A stretch of 64,000 nucleotides of DNA from Yponomeuta sedellus (taxonomy: Eukaryota; Arthropoda; Insecta; Lepidoptera; Yponomeutidae), in NCBI GenBank assembly GCA_934045075.1, contig OW203725.1, forward strand, positions 20,780,214 to 20,844,213, in the 5' to 3' direction. Shown piece after piece: positions 1 through 12,300 of this stretch (the first letter of the stretch is position 1; the number at the start of each line of letters is the position of its first letter). Under the pieces are notes generated by a model that saw nothing but the letters and a program-made list of their open reading frames with translations, was not told the origin of the DNA and searched no databases. The position numbers and the translations under genes are program-made.

Positions 1-260
1 GGAATTTTGTTTTAATCTGGGTAATTCGAGAAATCTCATCTGGCAACCCTGTATTCCTCAGTCATCTTTTTAGAGTTATTGATAAATAATAATTGATTTT
101 TATAAATAATTTCGTAAAAAATATGATAAACCGAAAAAAAATATGCCGATAATAATTATGAAACAATGTGACCTAAAGTGAAATCATATCAAGTTTACGA
201 ATTGTACAAGTACCTATTGTAAGTTAACACGAAGCAAAGTGGTTCGAGTTAGTTTCACTA

Positions 261-296
261 ATGAATACACCGATTCATCGAAAAAGGAAGTGCTGA
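261..296 (+). promoter_or_regulatory. Upstream ORF in the ALS2 leader
   Basis: An ATG at 261 opens an 11-codon frame that stops with TGA at 294-296, one base before the main ALS2 ATG at 298. If the transcript starts upstream of 261, scanning ribosomes would meet this uORF first and terminate right at the main start. The transcription start is not known, so a regulatory role is an inference. Confidence 0.4.
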
Positions 297-297
297 A

Positions 298-3200
298 ATG
301 AGTCAACATAAGTTCTGGAAGGGATTGACACCGCTGAGCATCTCCTCAACGCAACAAGTACCTGATAAAATAGTAAAGCTTTGTACTCTCGGCCCTGACT
401 TCATTGTCCTCGCCAATGACCATGGTCTCTACCTTTGTAGCATTGAAGAAGAGCACCTAAGCTTCAAAAAAGTCGCTGGCATCTCAGCAATTGACATATC
501 ATTCCACAATGCCGTCCTGTACATCATTGATGTACATGGGCGACTCTACAAAACTGATTCTAATTTTGAAAACAAGGAAGAAATCGTAGTGAAAGAAGAC
601 GCCAAATGTTGCCCGCACGGATTCAAGAGCTCCACATTCAAGATCAAGTTTAGAAATGTAGTGACCTCGGACTTTGGGCAGTTGTTCATTAGCAGTGATG
701 GCCAGCTCTGGGGTTCAGGAATCATGCCCCAAATAGCTTTAGATACAAGTAGCATTAAGAAAGTTCCATTCTTTGAGGGCAGGACGGTCTATAGTGCTTC
801 TGTAGGTGACAATTTTGCCGCAGTCATAGCTAGAAAGAATGTTCGTCAGTCAGACAACTGTGACACGGACAGTGAGAATGATGATGATGATGAAGTTTTT
901 GCCTCAAATTGCTCACAGTGTCAAACTATTGTTGGTCTGGCGTCGCCAGCTTCTGTGCCGTCCTTAACAGAGACTTGTCCCCTTGGTGTACAGATCAGCA
1001 AGTCAAGTGAAGACTCAAGTAGCACCACAGCCCCTCAAACAGATGTTCATATAGACGCCCATAGTTTTACAGAAGATTCTAGTCCCTCGTCTGAAGAATC
1101 CAAAGTTGCACGAACAAATTCTGTACACAGAAGCGATAGCACCTTACATATAGATGATGAAAACAAAATACAGGAAGATGGTACACATGAGTGTGGGAAT
1201 AAAGATAGTGATGAAACTGTACAAGACAATGTAGAAAAAACAAATAATATCTTTATAAACACAGATGCTGCCCGACAGTTTTTGAGTAGACAACTCTCTT
1301 GGGTGTCAGCAGGGGAAGACTATATAGTAGAGTATACAGAGAAACCAACAAGAATCATCAAAGAAAATGTGTCAAATCTAACCAACTTTGTCTATGAAGG
1401 AGTGAAAACAGTTGGTGATAAAGTGGCCACTCTCTCAAGGCATGTCAGTGGCAGCAGTGACAACAATGAAGCAGCTGAGTTCAAAGCCCGACATCACCAT
1501 GAAGAAGTCAACTCCTTGATGTACAGTTGCACTTCCACATGCCAATTGGATGACTTACAGTTTTCCACAAGCACAGTTAGTAGCGAAAAGGATTTCAAAG
1601 TAGCCCTCAAAAATGAGAGCATCAAAAAGATGTCGAAACTAGGCAAGAATATTTTAGCAACAGAGTTATGGACTTGGGGTGACATATCACATGGCCAGTT
1701 AGGAATCGGAGACACAATAAAAAGAGTAAAACCAGTTGTAGTAATGAGTCTCTCAGGATTTGGTATGCAGAAGGTATCTTGTGGCAAATGGCACTGTTCT
1801 GCCCTGACATTAGATGGAAGATTGTTCGTCTGGGGCTACAATCACCACCACCAAGTCAGCTTTGATTCCAGAGAGGATAAGAGTGGTCCAAAACAGTTCA
1901 CAGAGAACTCAGATAGTGATAGAGTCAGAGATATGATTGCTACTGACCATCACACTCTAGCCTATACTCACAATGAAAATGTCTTCTACATGGGCAAGCA
2001 TAATGATGGTTTCACTGAGTCTGTGGTCAATTTAAATAAGAAAATAGAGGCAGAAGAGAACCATGGTAATGAAAACGACATAGCACTTGTTAAAATCACT
2101 GATCAAACCCAAACTTTTGCTAGAAGCAAAACGCACAACATGTGCTATCATTGGAGAGTTCTTTCCTCAGGTAACTTCAGCTATTGTTCCATTGAGGAGT
2201 CTGTTTCTAGTCCTGAATTTCAAGACCTTTCCATAGCTCAACGGTACTTGGAAGAGATGATTCTGATCTACCACACGCTTCTGAAACCATTCCTGAAGAA
2301 AAGTAAAGCAATATCAGCACATTCCAACATTTACGAAACTGTATGTGATATTTTTGGTGACATACTGAATGTCACTGCTCTGAACGTGCTCTCCATGTGG
2401 CAATACGCGGAGAAGCACATAAATGAATGTGATATTACGTTGATAAAACATTTAGAAGAGTTTATTTATTTGTACAGAAAGTATTACGTAGCTGTAAGTA
2501 ACTTGATTGTTATTGGTGGTTTTGCTCATATCAATAATATAGTGGATGTTCTGTCGAGCGTCTACAATCTCTTCAGTGATCAGCTTCCCACAAACAAGCA
2601 AAAAAACAACAAAAAAACTTTGGAAGCCGTAGTTGGACTGGCATTCGTCCAGCCACTAACGAGATTGAGCTCCTACAAATGCATAGCTCAGTCCCTACTG
2701 CGTTACAAAACGAAAAGAAAACCCGACTCGAAACTAAACCTAAACGACAGATTAAACAAGGTCATATCAGCGTTAGATACGCTAATCGATGAACAGGAGA
2801 AAAAACGCAAAGAAGCGGAAATCACAAAGTTATTTTGGGAAACAGCAGGCAAATCTTTAGAACAATATCGGACGCCCGAAAGACGGCTGGTAAGAGAATC
2901 GAAATCTAAACCTTTGAACTTGGTGAACCCAGGTCGATTCTCGTCACACTGGTTCATACTATTCAATGATCTATTTATCCACATGAGTGGTAGCACCATC
3001 AATGTCCACCCTCTAGACACTTTATGGGTTGAGCCAGTTGTGAATACAGACTCTCTCCAAAACATTATACAGCTGACAACACCAGAAGAAGTGATCTCTG
3101 TTTCCGCAACTGCTGAGCAAGACAAGTCTGAATGGATTCAAGCAATAAATGGGTCTATAAAGACAGTTTTAAACAAAGACTCCAACTACAAACCGCCCTC

Positions 3201-3391
3201 AATTCGCACGGCTAGTTACACGTTCTCGAACAAAAACCAATTTTACAAGGAAGCTAAGTATCATGGTAGATGGTTGGACGGGAAAATTCATGGAAATGGA
3301 AAAGTAGAGTGGGCTGATGGGAGAATGTATATTGGTCAGTTTCAACTGAACACCCTCTGCGGACATGGAAAGATGGAGATGCCCACAGTGG
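298..3391 (+). CDS. ALS2: ALS2 exon 1: RCC1-like, DH/PH and first MORN repeats
   Basis: This exon codes residues 1-1031 plus one base (donor G|GTAAGA). RCC1-type blades are clearest around residues 455-525, with [17 protein letters not shown] followed by [16 protein letters not shown]. Residues 185-310 are a low-complexity acidic/Ser/Thr insert. The DH-like helical region and a PH region ending in the [11 protein letters not shown] helix (about residue 950) follow. MORN repeats 1 and 2 start at about residue 988 ([18 protein letters not shown]). The open frame runs 14 bases past the donor to a stop at 3403. Confidence 0.95.
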
Positions 3392-6300
3392 GTAAGAAAT
3401 TATAATTCTGAATTTTACTTTACATATTTTACATCACACGTAGCAAGGGTCACTAAAGATATCTCTTGCGTCACCTACAAGGACGTCTTGGTCACCCAGC
3501 CAGGGTGACCAAAACAGTTTTGCTCTAATTACTTTGAGCCTTGGAGGCTAGGATGTTTACCATACTATAAGTAGGAAACGATTTTCCTGTTCAGAATTTT
3601 GCTTTACATATTTTACATTGTCACATTCACTAAAATCATTTGTGTGTGAAATCCTGTACTTATTCTTTCGTGATTTAATTTTCACATGCTAAGTGTGTTT
3701 ATGACTGGCCTACATCGTAAATCTATTTAAAATTACACTAACAGTTCCCACCTTGAGAGTGTAATATTTGTAAACATAACTTTACCTAACTAAACAATTT
3801 CGGTTTCGATCCGCAGGAATCTACGAAGGCCAATGGAAAGACAACCAGCAGAATGGTTACGGTATGTTGAAGTACACAAATGGGGACATATACGAGGGCT
3901 ACTTCAAAGATGGCGTCCCACACGGTCACGGGATAAAAAAGCAAGGAGATTTCACTTCGTCGTCAGCTACTATTTATACTGGCGAATGGCAGAACGGAGT
4001 GAAGCAAGGGTACGGAGTCATGGATGATATAGGCAAAGGCGAGAAGTATCTGGGCAATTGGAGCGACAATAAGAAGCACGGATGTGGCCTCATAGTTACC
4101 CTCGACGGAATATACTATGAAGGATTGTTTATGCAAGACGTTTTGACGGTCAGTTGGAAAGCCTCGCGTTGGCCTTTATTATAAGTGGGTTTTCACGCAC
4201 GCTGAGCATTTAGGTATATTTGTTTGTAATGAAGACGTTTAATATTGGGAAATGTACCAAGACATTTTGTCGGTTGGGTTTGCAACCTTGCCTCTCAGTG
4301 ATAAGATTCAATTATATGAAACTGAGATTCTGCAGTTTTTAAAACATCGTAAAATGTTTCAAGGCGCACTTATTATTACCTTCATACCTGGGACTTTCAT
4401 AGTTTTATTACGCCTAAAACATTTAGTTTTAATAGTAAATATGTGCAATGTATTGCCTATTTGAAGTTCCCTTTAGTTTTCATTTTTAAGAAACATTTAG
4501 AACCGTATTTTTGTTCTAATAAGGCTTACCATTTCCAGGGTCACGGTGTGATGGTATTCGAAGACGGCACCCACTACGAAGGTGAGTTCCGCTCCGCCGG
4601 CGTGTTCAGTGGCAAGGGAGTTTTGACCTTCTCCAGTGGAGATAAAATCGAAGGCAGCCTGAGCGGCGCCTGGACGGAAGGCGTCAAGATTTCTAACGCG
4701 ACTATGCATTTGAATGTCTCCAATCCGGTGTTGCCTGATAATTCTAAACCCAGGTAAGTGAATTTTATAAACGAAAAATGTATTTATCTTTCCGTTTGGG
4801 TAAGAGGTCTCTTGACTTGTCTAGTGGGTTAAATTTGGACTTTCGTTTAAAGATGGAGTTCACGATAAAAAGTAAATTATATCGTTGGTTTCCTATACTT
4901 GATTCATGTTTTTTTAAGGTTTCGTAGTCAATAATGAACCCTATAGTTTCGCCATGTATAACCGTCCGTCCGTCCGTCTGTCCGTCGGTCCCTTAACATA
5001 AACTAACGCCTGTAGTAGGAAGATACCAGGCACTGCCACATGCCACGACCTTGATCAACTTGCGATCATTTTCGCATCATCAACAACAAAAAAATAGATA
5101 GATAGATAGATAGATAGAGGACACTTTATTGCCCATAAAAAAGGGAATTACACAGATGTATCTTAACCTAAGAGCACAAACTGCGGCCTTATCATTAAAA
5201 GTGATAATAATAAAATAAATTGCTCTTCCCGCAAACACGTCCTGACTGTGTGGATTTTGTTTCAACTTATCTGACGAACATTTTAACTGGCGAAAACTAA
5301 AAACACAACTCCCATTCGTAGCTCATTCGGCAAACTCTGCGTGTCACCGAACCAGAAATGGAACGCGCTCTTCCGCCAATGCTTCCAATGCCTCGGGGTC
5401 TCCGAGAGTATCCTAACCCCGACCGGCCACCATCTCGCTGGCAGCGGCACTAATCTCGCCATCGACAACAAGAAAATATGGCAGAACGTCGCCGTAGCCA
5501 TATCCTGCTCCCATAAAGACAAACACAATAAACCACCGGCGAAGTCGAGGAAAGCTGACGAGCTTGAAAAGTCTGTCGATTGCTTGGAGGTGATACCAAA
5601 GTTCGGGCAAACGTGCCTGAGGCTGGACGATTTTATGGAGTTACGAATGTATCTGCAGAACGTGAGTGTAATATGTGTAAAACTAATATTGGATCTTGCC
5701 CTATTATGCAAAAAGCGTGTGTGATCTGATCATATAGTGCTTAAAGGGCTCCGTGCAGTAATAATAGTCTCACCAATGAAAAAATATCACAGTTCATTTT
5801 ATCACAAAAGTTTTTAGAACCCACGTCCTAGAAACAATTATCACGGACTTTGTACTAGATAGCATTTATGCCTAAAACGTCTAGTTTTACTGCATGGAAC
5901 CCCTTACTCAAAAACGGCTATTTTTTACATTAATGCTATGTAATCCTGGGTTTTTTTGCCACAGAGTTAAGGCTAGTGTTACTGCACGGAGGTCCTTATC
6001 TCCCTGTCCTCTTTCCTCCAGTTTCGTAGTTAAGAATTTGACAGTATTATGTATTATTCTCTGTATTATGTACGTAATACAGAGAATAGTGTAAAGAGGT
6101 TCGAAATTTCACTGATGCCGGTGAGTCGCCCATTAGCTCAGTTGGATAGAGCGCTGGCACGGATAGCCAGAGGTCGCGGTTTCGAATCCCGGCATGGGTG
6201 GAATTTTTAACCTCTAAATAGGTTTTAAAAATTGTACTTAAGAATACTTGTCTGCCTCGTTCTTTTTACTCGAGTACGAAAGCAATAGAAGGAATTATAT

Positions 6301-9300
6301 TATCACGTTTATATGTTTCTTTTTGGCCATTCAGAGGCCAAACGGCATCTGGATGGCCAATTCTTTTCTTGCGAAATCATCCCTTTACATCTGGGCACCC
6401 TCCGAGTACCTCGCGCTGATTGTTGGCAAATGCTTTCATTATAAAACATTAATCCTTCGAGTAACCGGTGATTTATCTCTTAATTTCTATAATTTTCACA
6501 GGCTAACAAGCCAGACTGAAACACGATTTGTATTTGCTCCAAAACAACGATTATTAAGAAAAAACAATCGGCTATTTGACACGTATCAAATTTGACGCGA
6601 CAAATGAATATTTCCTGTAGTATTTAACGTAAGAAACCGAAATATATTGATTTTGCTAAGTAAGTATGCAGGACGGCTGCAAAATTTGCGAAGCAAAAAA
6701 AAATTTTCCTCGTTTAATTCATAACGGCAAAAACAAACATCTTCCAGCCAGAGCCAGTGGACATTGATTATTATAGGTCCTACATCAAAGTGATCTTCAC
6801 ATAAATACACCCGAGTTTCAATTGATAAAGGGTCGGGGTCTCTTTTGGCAAGTTTGAACCAAGTTTTTCGAATGTTAATTTCACTGGGTACACGAATCCA
6901 CAACTTAATGCAATAATGATAATTGGTATATTTTGGATAGCAATTCGATGAAATCATGGTTGCGTTGTTGTTATTTCACTATGCTCAGAGATCACTTACA
7001 GAAAATTGAATGTCAAACTTTGTTTACAATTTTTTGGACTTCAAACCATAGACAAAAATGGCCGACCGCGTTTTTGGCTGTTTAGGAAAATAAAGTTTTA
7101 AAATATATTTTTATGTTGCTTTTAGGCCCTCAAAAAATATACTAGTTTTTGGTCTGATGGAAGAGTTAATTACCGTTTAAGACTTACTTGAAAAGAGAGT
7201 CAAATAGCGGATTGGCGTGAAAAGAAAAAAAAAACACTAAGGCTCTTACAGTGCGTTCACATTAACTTGACGCGTGAGAGAATTGGTAGCACTGAGATAT
7301 TTACTGTTACCATGTTAAATAAGAAATCATTCCCATTACTTGGGGAAAATAAAAGGATTGAGGGCTTGTTTTACCATCTTCCGATTAGGTCCAAAAGCTA
7401 ATTCACGTGTTATGTCCTTGTTACCAATTCTCTCACGCGTCAAGTTAATGTGAACGCACTGTACTAATAAACATCGTATAAGTCGGTATAGTTACACATT
7501 GTTTTGTTCACGTCATTTGAATGTAATTTTCAGTTGGAAGAAAAGAGACAAAACACTGCATAGTTATACAATACTTACACCAAGTTTATTAGTAAGGCTG
7601 TTAGTGTTTAAAATCAACAGTTGCCAAAAAATAAGAAAAAAAACCTCACTCCCAACTGGTTGCGAACTTCCTGCAGCTGCCAAAGCGGCCGAAGGTGTAG
7701 AACTTACTTGCGAAGTCAGTTACAAACTTTCCCACAGGCCTGCGAATCGACGCACCACCCACTGGGCCAGCTAGTCCTGGGTCTGACCAACGCCTTCAAC
7801 ACGACTTACGGAGGTGTTAGAGTCCACCCGCTCCTGTTGAGTCACGCTGTGAAAGAACTCAAGAGCATCACTTCGCGGCTTTACCAAGTCGTCCGGCTGC
7901 TGTTCCCCGCGCTGCCAGTAGAGGGCGCTGACCTCGTGTTGCCTTTCAAAGATGGCGGCGATGATGCGGAGGATGGCAATCCGGTAGATGGGTAAGTGAA
8001 ATTCTTCTAGTGTTGATGGTAAACTATAATACTACAGTAAATTTTTGTGTTTACTGTCAGCGAGCTTCGTACCGCCTAACAGTCGATTCATTAATTTTCT
8101 TTATTTTTCTCTCGGTAAGAACCATCCTCGCACTTCAAGGAATATTCTAAAAAAAGAATTAGCAAAATCGGTTCAGCTGCTCTCGAGATTTGGGCTCACC
8201 AACACATTCAGCGATTAATTTTTATATTATAGATTAGAGTCAAGAATCCGATGTCAAGCGTAGCGACCAAGAAGAAGATTGTAAAAACTGTTCTTAATAA
8301 TATTAATTTATTTGAATCCCCGATATTACTTCAGACGTTATGAGTGTCTGTTAGAGGGGTGCAACTAACACCTATACAGTTTAATTCTTAAAGTGAAAGC
8401 TGTCTTACATTCTGGTGCTCCTTCATAAAGTAAAATCATCTTTGTGATCTATCGATTGCCTTGGCCTCGCGGTGTCACGTCTGATAAGCCGGAGGTCGTG
8501 AGTGCGATGCCTGCTAGGGGTCGCCGTACACTTGTACAAGTGGCCTCAGTCTGGGTGTGTTTCCGTGTTTATGGTGGAAGTAAGGTAGAAAGTAAGTTAG
8601 AACGGAAGGAAGGGAGGAAGGAACGAAGGATAGATCTCCCAACGTTCGTGAGTCGATGTTATTATTAATTACCACTACTGCCTTCGCAGCGAAGTGGTAT
8701 CAGCGGCGTCGCTCCTGCAGCCAACTCTGCTGCCGCGCGTGCACCCAGCGCTGTTTGTGCTGTACGCGCTTCACAACAAGCGCGAAGACGACCTGTACTG
8801 GCGACGGCTGCTCAAGTGGAACCGGCAGCCCGATATCACGCTGATGGCACTATTGGGCGTGGAGCAGTGAGTTCTACATGACATAACGTCCACACAATCA
8901 CCGAGACACGGAATATCTGGTCACTATCTTCATCCTAATCAGCCGTTAGCGTATAGCGTAGGATTCCCTGTGACCAGGTGGAGCCCCTATATCAGGCGCA
9001 CCAAATCCTGTTGTTACCTATAGCAATTAGTATGGAATTAGACAGCTATAAGTTAGGCACCCTTCAGGATCTGGTGCTTATAATTATGCTTTTGATATGG
9101 AAAAAACACTATTTGTTTAAAAACCTATTTAGAGGCTAAAAATTTCACCCATGCCGGGACTTGAACCCGCAACCTCTGTCTATCCGTGCCAGCGCCCTTC
9201 CAATTGAGCCAATGGGCGACTCACCGGCATCAGTGAAATTTCGAACCTCTTTACACTATTCTCTGTATTACGTACATGTGTGAAATTTTTAGCCTCTAAA

Positions 9301-12300
9301 TAGGTTTTTTAATTTGTCCTTAGCACGGGTTAGTGCATTAAAAATAAAAATAATATAAACACTATTTGTTGTAAAACAGTTGTATTTCTTTAGTCAAAAA
9401 TTAAGTTTCAGTTCATACATACATAACCTCACGCCTGTATCCCAGAGGGGTAGGCAGAGACCCTGTCACACACCCTTGCGGATGCTAAACCAGTTTCAAT
9501 TCCTCAGGAAATTCTGGCTAGGCTACGCTAGCCCCAGCCACCAGCGGTCACCGACGACGCCCACGCGGGATCAGATGTTCCAGGAACCTGTAGAGACGCT
9601 CCAACAGCTCAAGACCACCTTCTCGCCCATCGAGAAGCTCCTCGTCATCCGGACCACCTTCCAGAAGATGACTACTGCCGTGCAGCAGGAGCTTGGTGAG
9701 TGGACATGACATCCACATGACACGATCACTAGTTGATATATTGTCCAAAACCATATCATGATTTAAGTAAGATTATGACTAAGATAAAGACGGCCTCGGT
9801 GGCGCAGCGGTTTGGCACGCTGACTGTAAAACCGAAGGTCTCGGTTTCGATCCCCGGCTGGGTCAAACTAGGAAACGAACATTTCTAGTTTGTCTCGGGT
9901 CTTGGATGTTATCTATGTATTTATTGTATTAAATCTATCGTCGAGTTAGCACCTATAAAACAAGTCATTTAGTTGTACTTAGTATAGGGCTAACGAGATC
10001 TGTGTAATATGTCCATGAATATTTATTATTATATTATTATTGTTGCATTGAACTTTGTTTAGCATTGTTATTTTGTGCAATAGGCGTGACGAAAGATTTT
10101 TAAATCCTCTTCCATAATGTGGGGACACATTTGTTATTTACAAAACCCTATATTTCGGTAACAAACTAAAATTTAACGAAGGTTAAAGCCATTTATCTAA
10201 AATTATTTTACATCTGTGGGAAAACCGCTCGAAGTGTCATAGCGCCGAATCTTATGTCACGCCTAGGTAAACAAACATCAAACGCCAAATGTGTCTACAA
10301 ATAGCCAAGAAAGTAAACAAATGTTTACCTAAGCGTGACGTCACGTGGTTTTATTGGTATACTTATACTTAGAATATACTTTACTTAAACTAAATCAGTA
10401 TAGTATTTTCTAAGGTTAACACGAGCACTTGACATAATTAAAACTGTTTTTATACGGATTTTACTCGTTTATTACGTTTTTACAATTTTCCAATTTACCA
10501 AACTACCCTCGGCAAATTTTTGCCGAGGGTAGTTTGATAAATTGGAAAATTTGCCGAGGGTAGTAAACTAACAGTTAATGCTTTCAAAAAGACGCCTGTC
10601 ACCTCAGCCATCCGAGATCAGGTTTTTTTCAATCCTTTTAATGTGTACTTTCTAAGCTAAGGCTCTTCCTTTTTACAATTAAAACAATATTGATCGATAA
10701 AAGGGTTTAAATATAAGAAGCCAAAGATTGTCAATCATCGAAATTGGCTGGATAACGAGATAATAAATAAAAGAGACTGCTACGACTAAATTAATAATTT
10801 CTATGTACAATAAAGAATATTCCATTTATCTATCTAAATAGTCAATATATAATGTCAGTCCAATCCAATCTATCTCTGGCAGTAAGTTTTGCACAGTCCC
10901 TGCCAAATCATTATTTTAGCTTAATTTAGGAATGTTATTTGTTTCATTTGTGAAATCCCCTTCTAGTAGCTTGATGGAGTATGTAGGTATATTTTACGTT
11001 CGTCTTCTCCTTCTATAAGTTTTTTTTATTTATTTATTTATGTTTATTCTTAGTCATTTCATGTTGACTTCTAATGTATGATTTGATTATCTATTAGGGA
11101 TATTAGAATTTTGTGAATCAATCTATGACATATATTATTTTGTATCTATCTTAATTAGGTACTTATGTATATGCATCTCGGTCTGAAATAAAAACATTTC
11201 ATTTCATTTTTAAGTACCGGTTACGCGTATGTGTATTAAATATCAAAATATCTTGCTTATTATTGTCTAGTTGCACTGACGATCCGTCTTTTGGCCTCTT
11301 TTTTCTGTCAATGGTTGTCTGATAGAAATTACTTTTAGTAATAAGTTACTGTTTAAGTCTTTTATATCATTCCAATAATTCCTTCTTCAATAAAGAATAT
11401 TCGATGTCAACCCTTGTGTCTCCATTGCTGGGATACGCGTCACATCCTGCATCGCAGGAAGCTTAGGCCATACTCCATCACGGGGGCCAAGTCCGGTTTG
11501 GTGGAGGATATTCAAATTGAAGAATATTCTATCTATCAAATTTTGAGTCACGCTCCCTATTCCGGCCAACAGGCGACGACTATCTGTGGAGTATGGACGA
11601 ATTGTTCCCGGTATTCCACTTCGTCGTGGTCCGCGCCAGAATACTGCAGTTGGGCAGCGAGATACACTTCGTGGAGGACTTCCTGGAGCCTGCCATGCAG
11701 CACGGCGAGCTGGGCTTGATGTTTACCACGCTGAAGGTAACGGCTTTTGTGCTGGGAGGGTAAAACTTGACTGGTTCTCAAAGTCCTGGAATGTTAAGCA
11801 ACGGAAGAATAAAAGATGCTTTTAAATCTGACGTCTCCTAGCATACGTAGTTATTGTAAATTAATTAGTATACTTTTTAAAGACTATAGTTTTGGCAGTG
11901 TGGTCTGAGTTGTTGCTGGAAAAAATCAGGGTAAATTTAGGTACCAATTTTTCTGTTGTCCTAGTTTTATTTATTTATTACTAGCTGACCCAGCGAACTT
12001 CGTACCGCTTAACAGTCGAACTTTTTAAATTAAAAAAATAATCTCTCCGTAAGAACCATCCTCGTGCGTCAAGGAATATTCTAAAAAAAGAATTAGCGAA
12101 ATCGGTTCAGCTGCTCTCGAGATTTGCGCTTACCAACACATTCGGAGATTCATTTGTATATTAAGATGTATTCAGTTTGGAGAAATTAAATAAAGATAAT
12201 TGGTGACTTATGTTATGTATGTATGAATAATATGTAAATATATATGCTATATAAACTTCTAACGTCGTGGATCTCTGCCAAAAACTCAATAAATAAATGC

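Noticed and set aside
6127..6200. Possible functional tRNA gene
   Set aside because: It has A and B boxes and a cloverleaf, but the same leader and tail accompany it in about ten copies and the anticodon loop (ACGGATA) lacks the usual U33. It is the tRNA-like part of a SINE.
6248..6595. 115-codon plus-strand frame in ALS2 intron 4
   Set aside because: No similarity to the alsin segment expected between exons 4 and 5, which join in phase without it; no domain seen.
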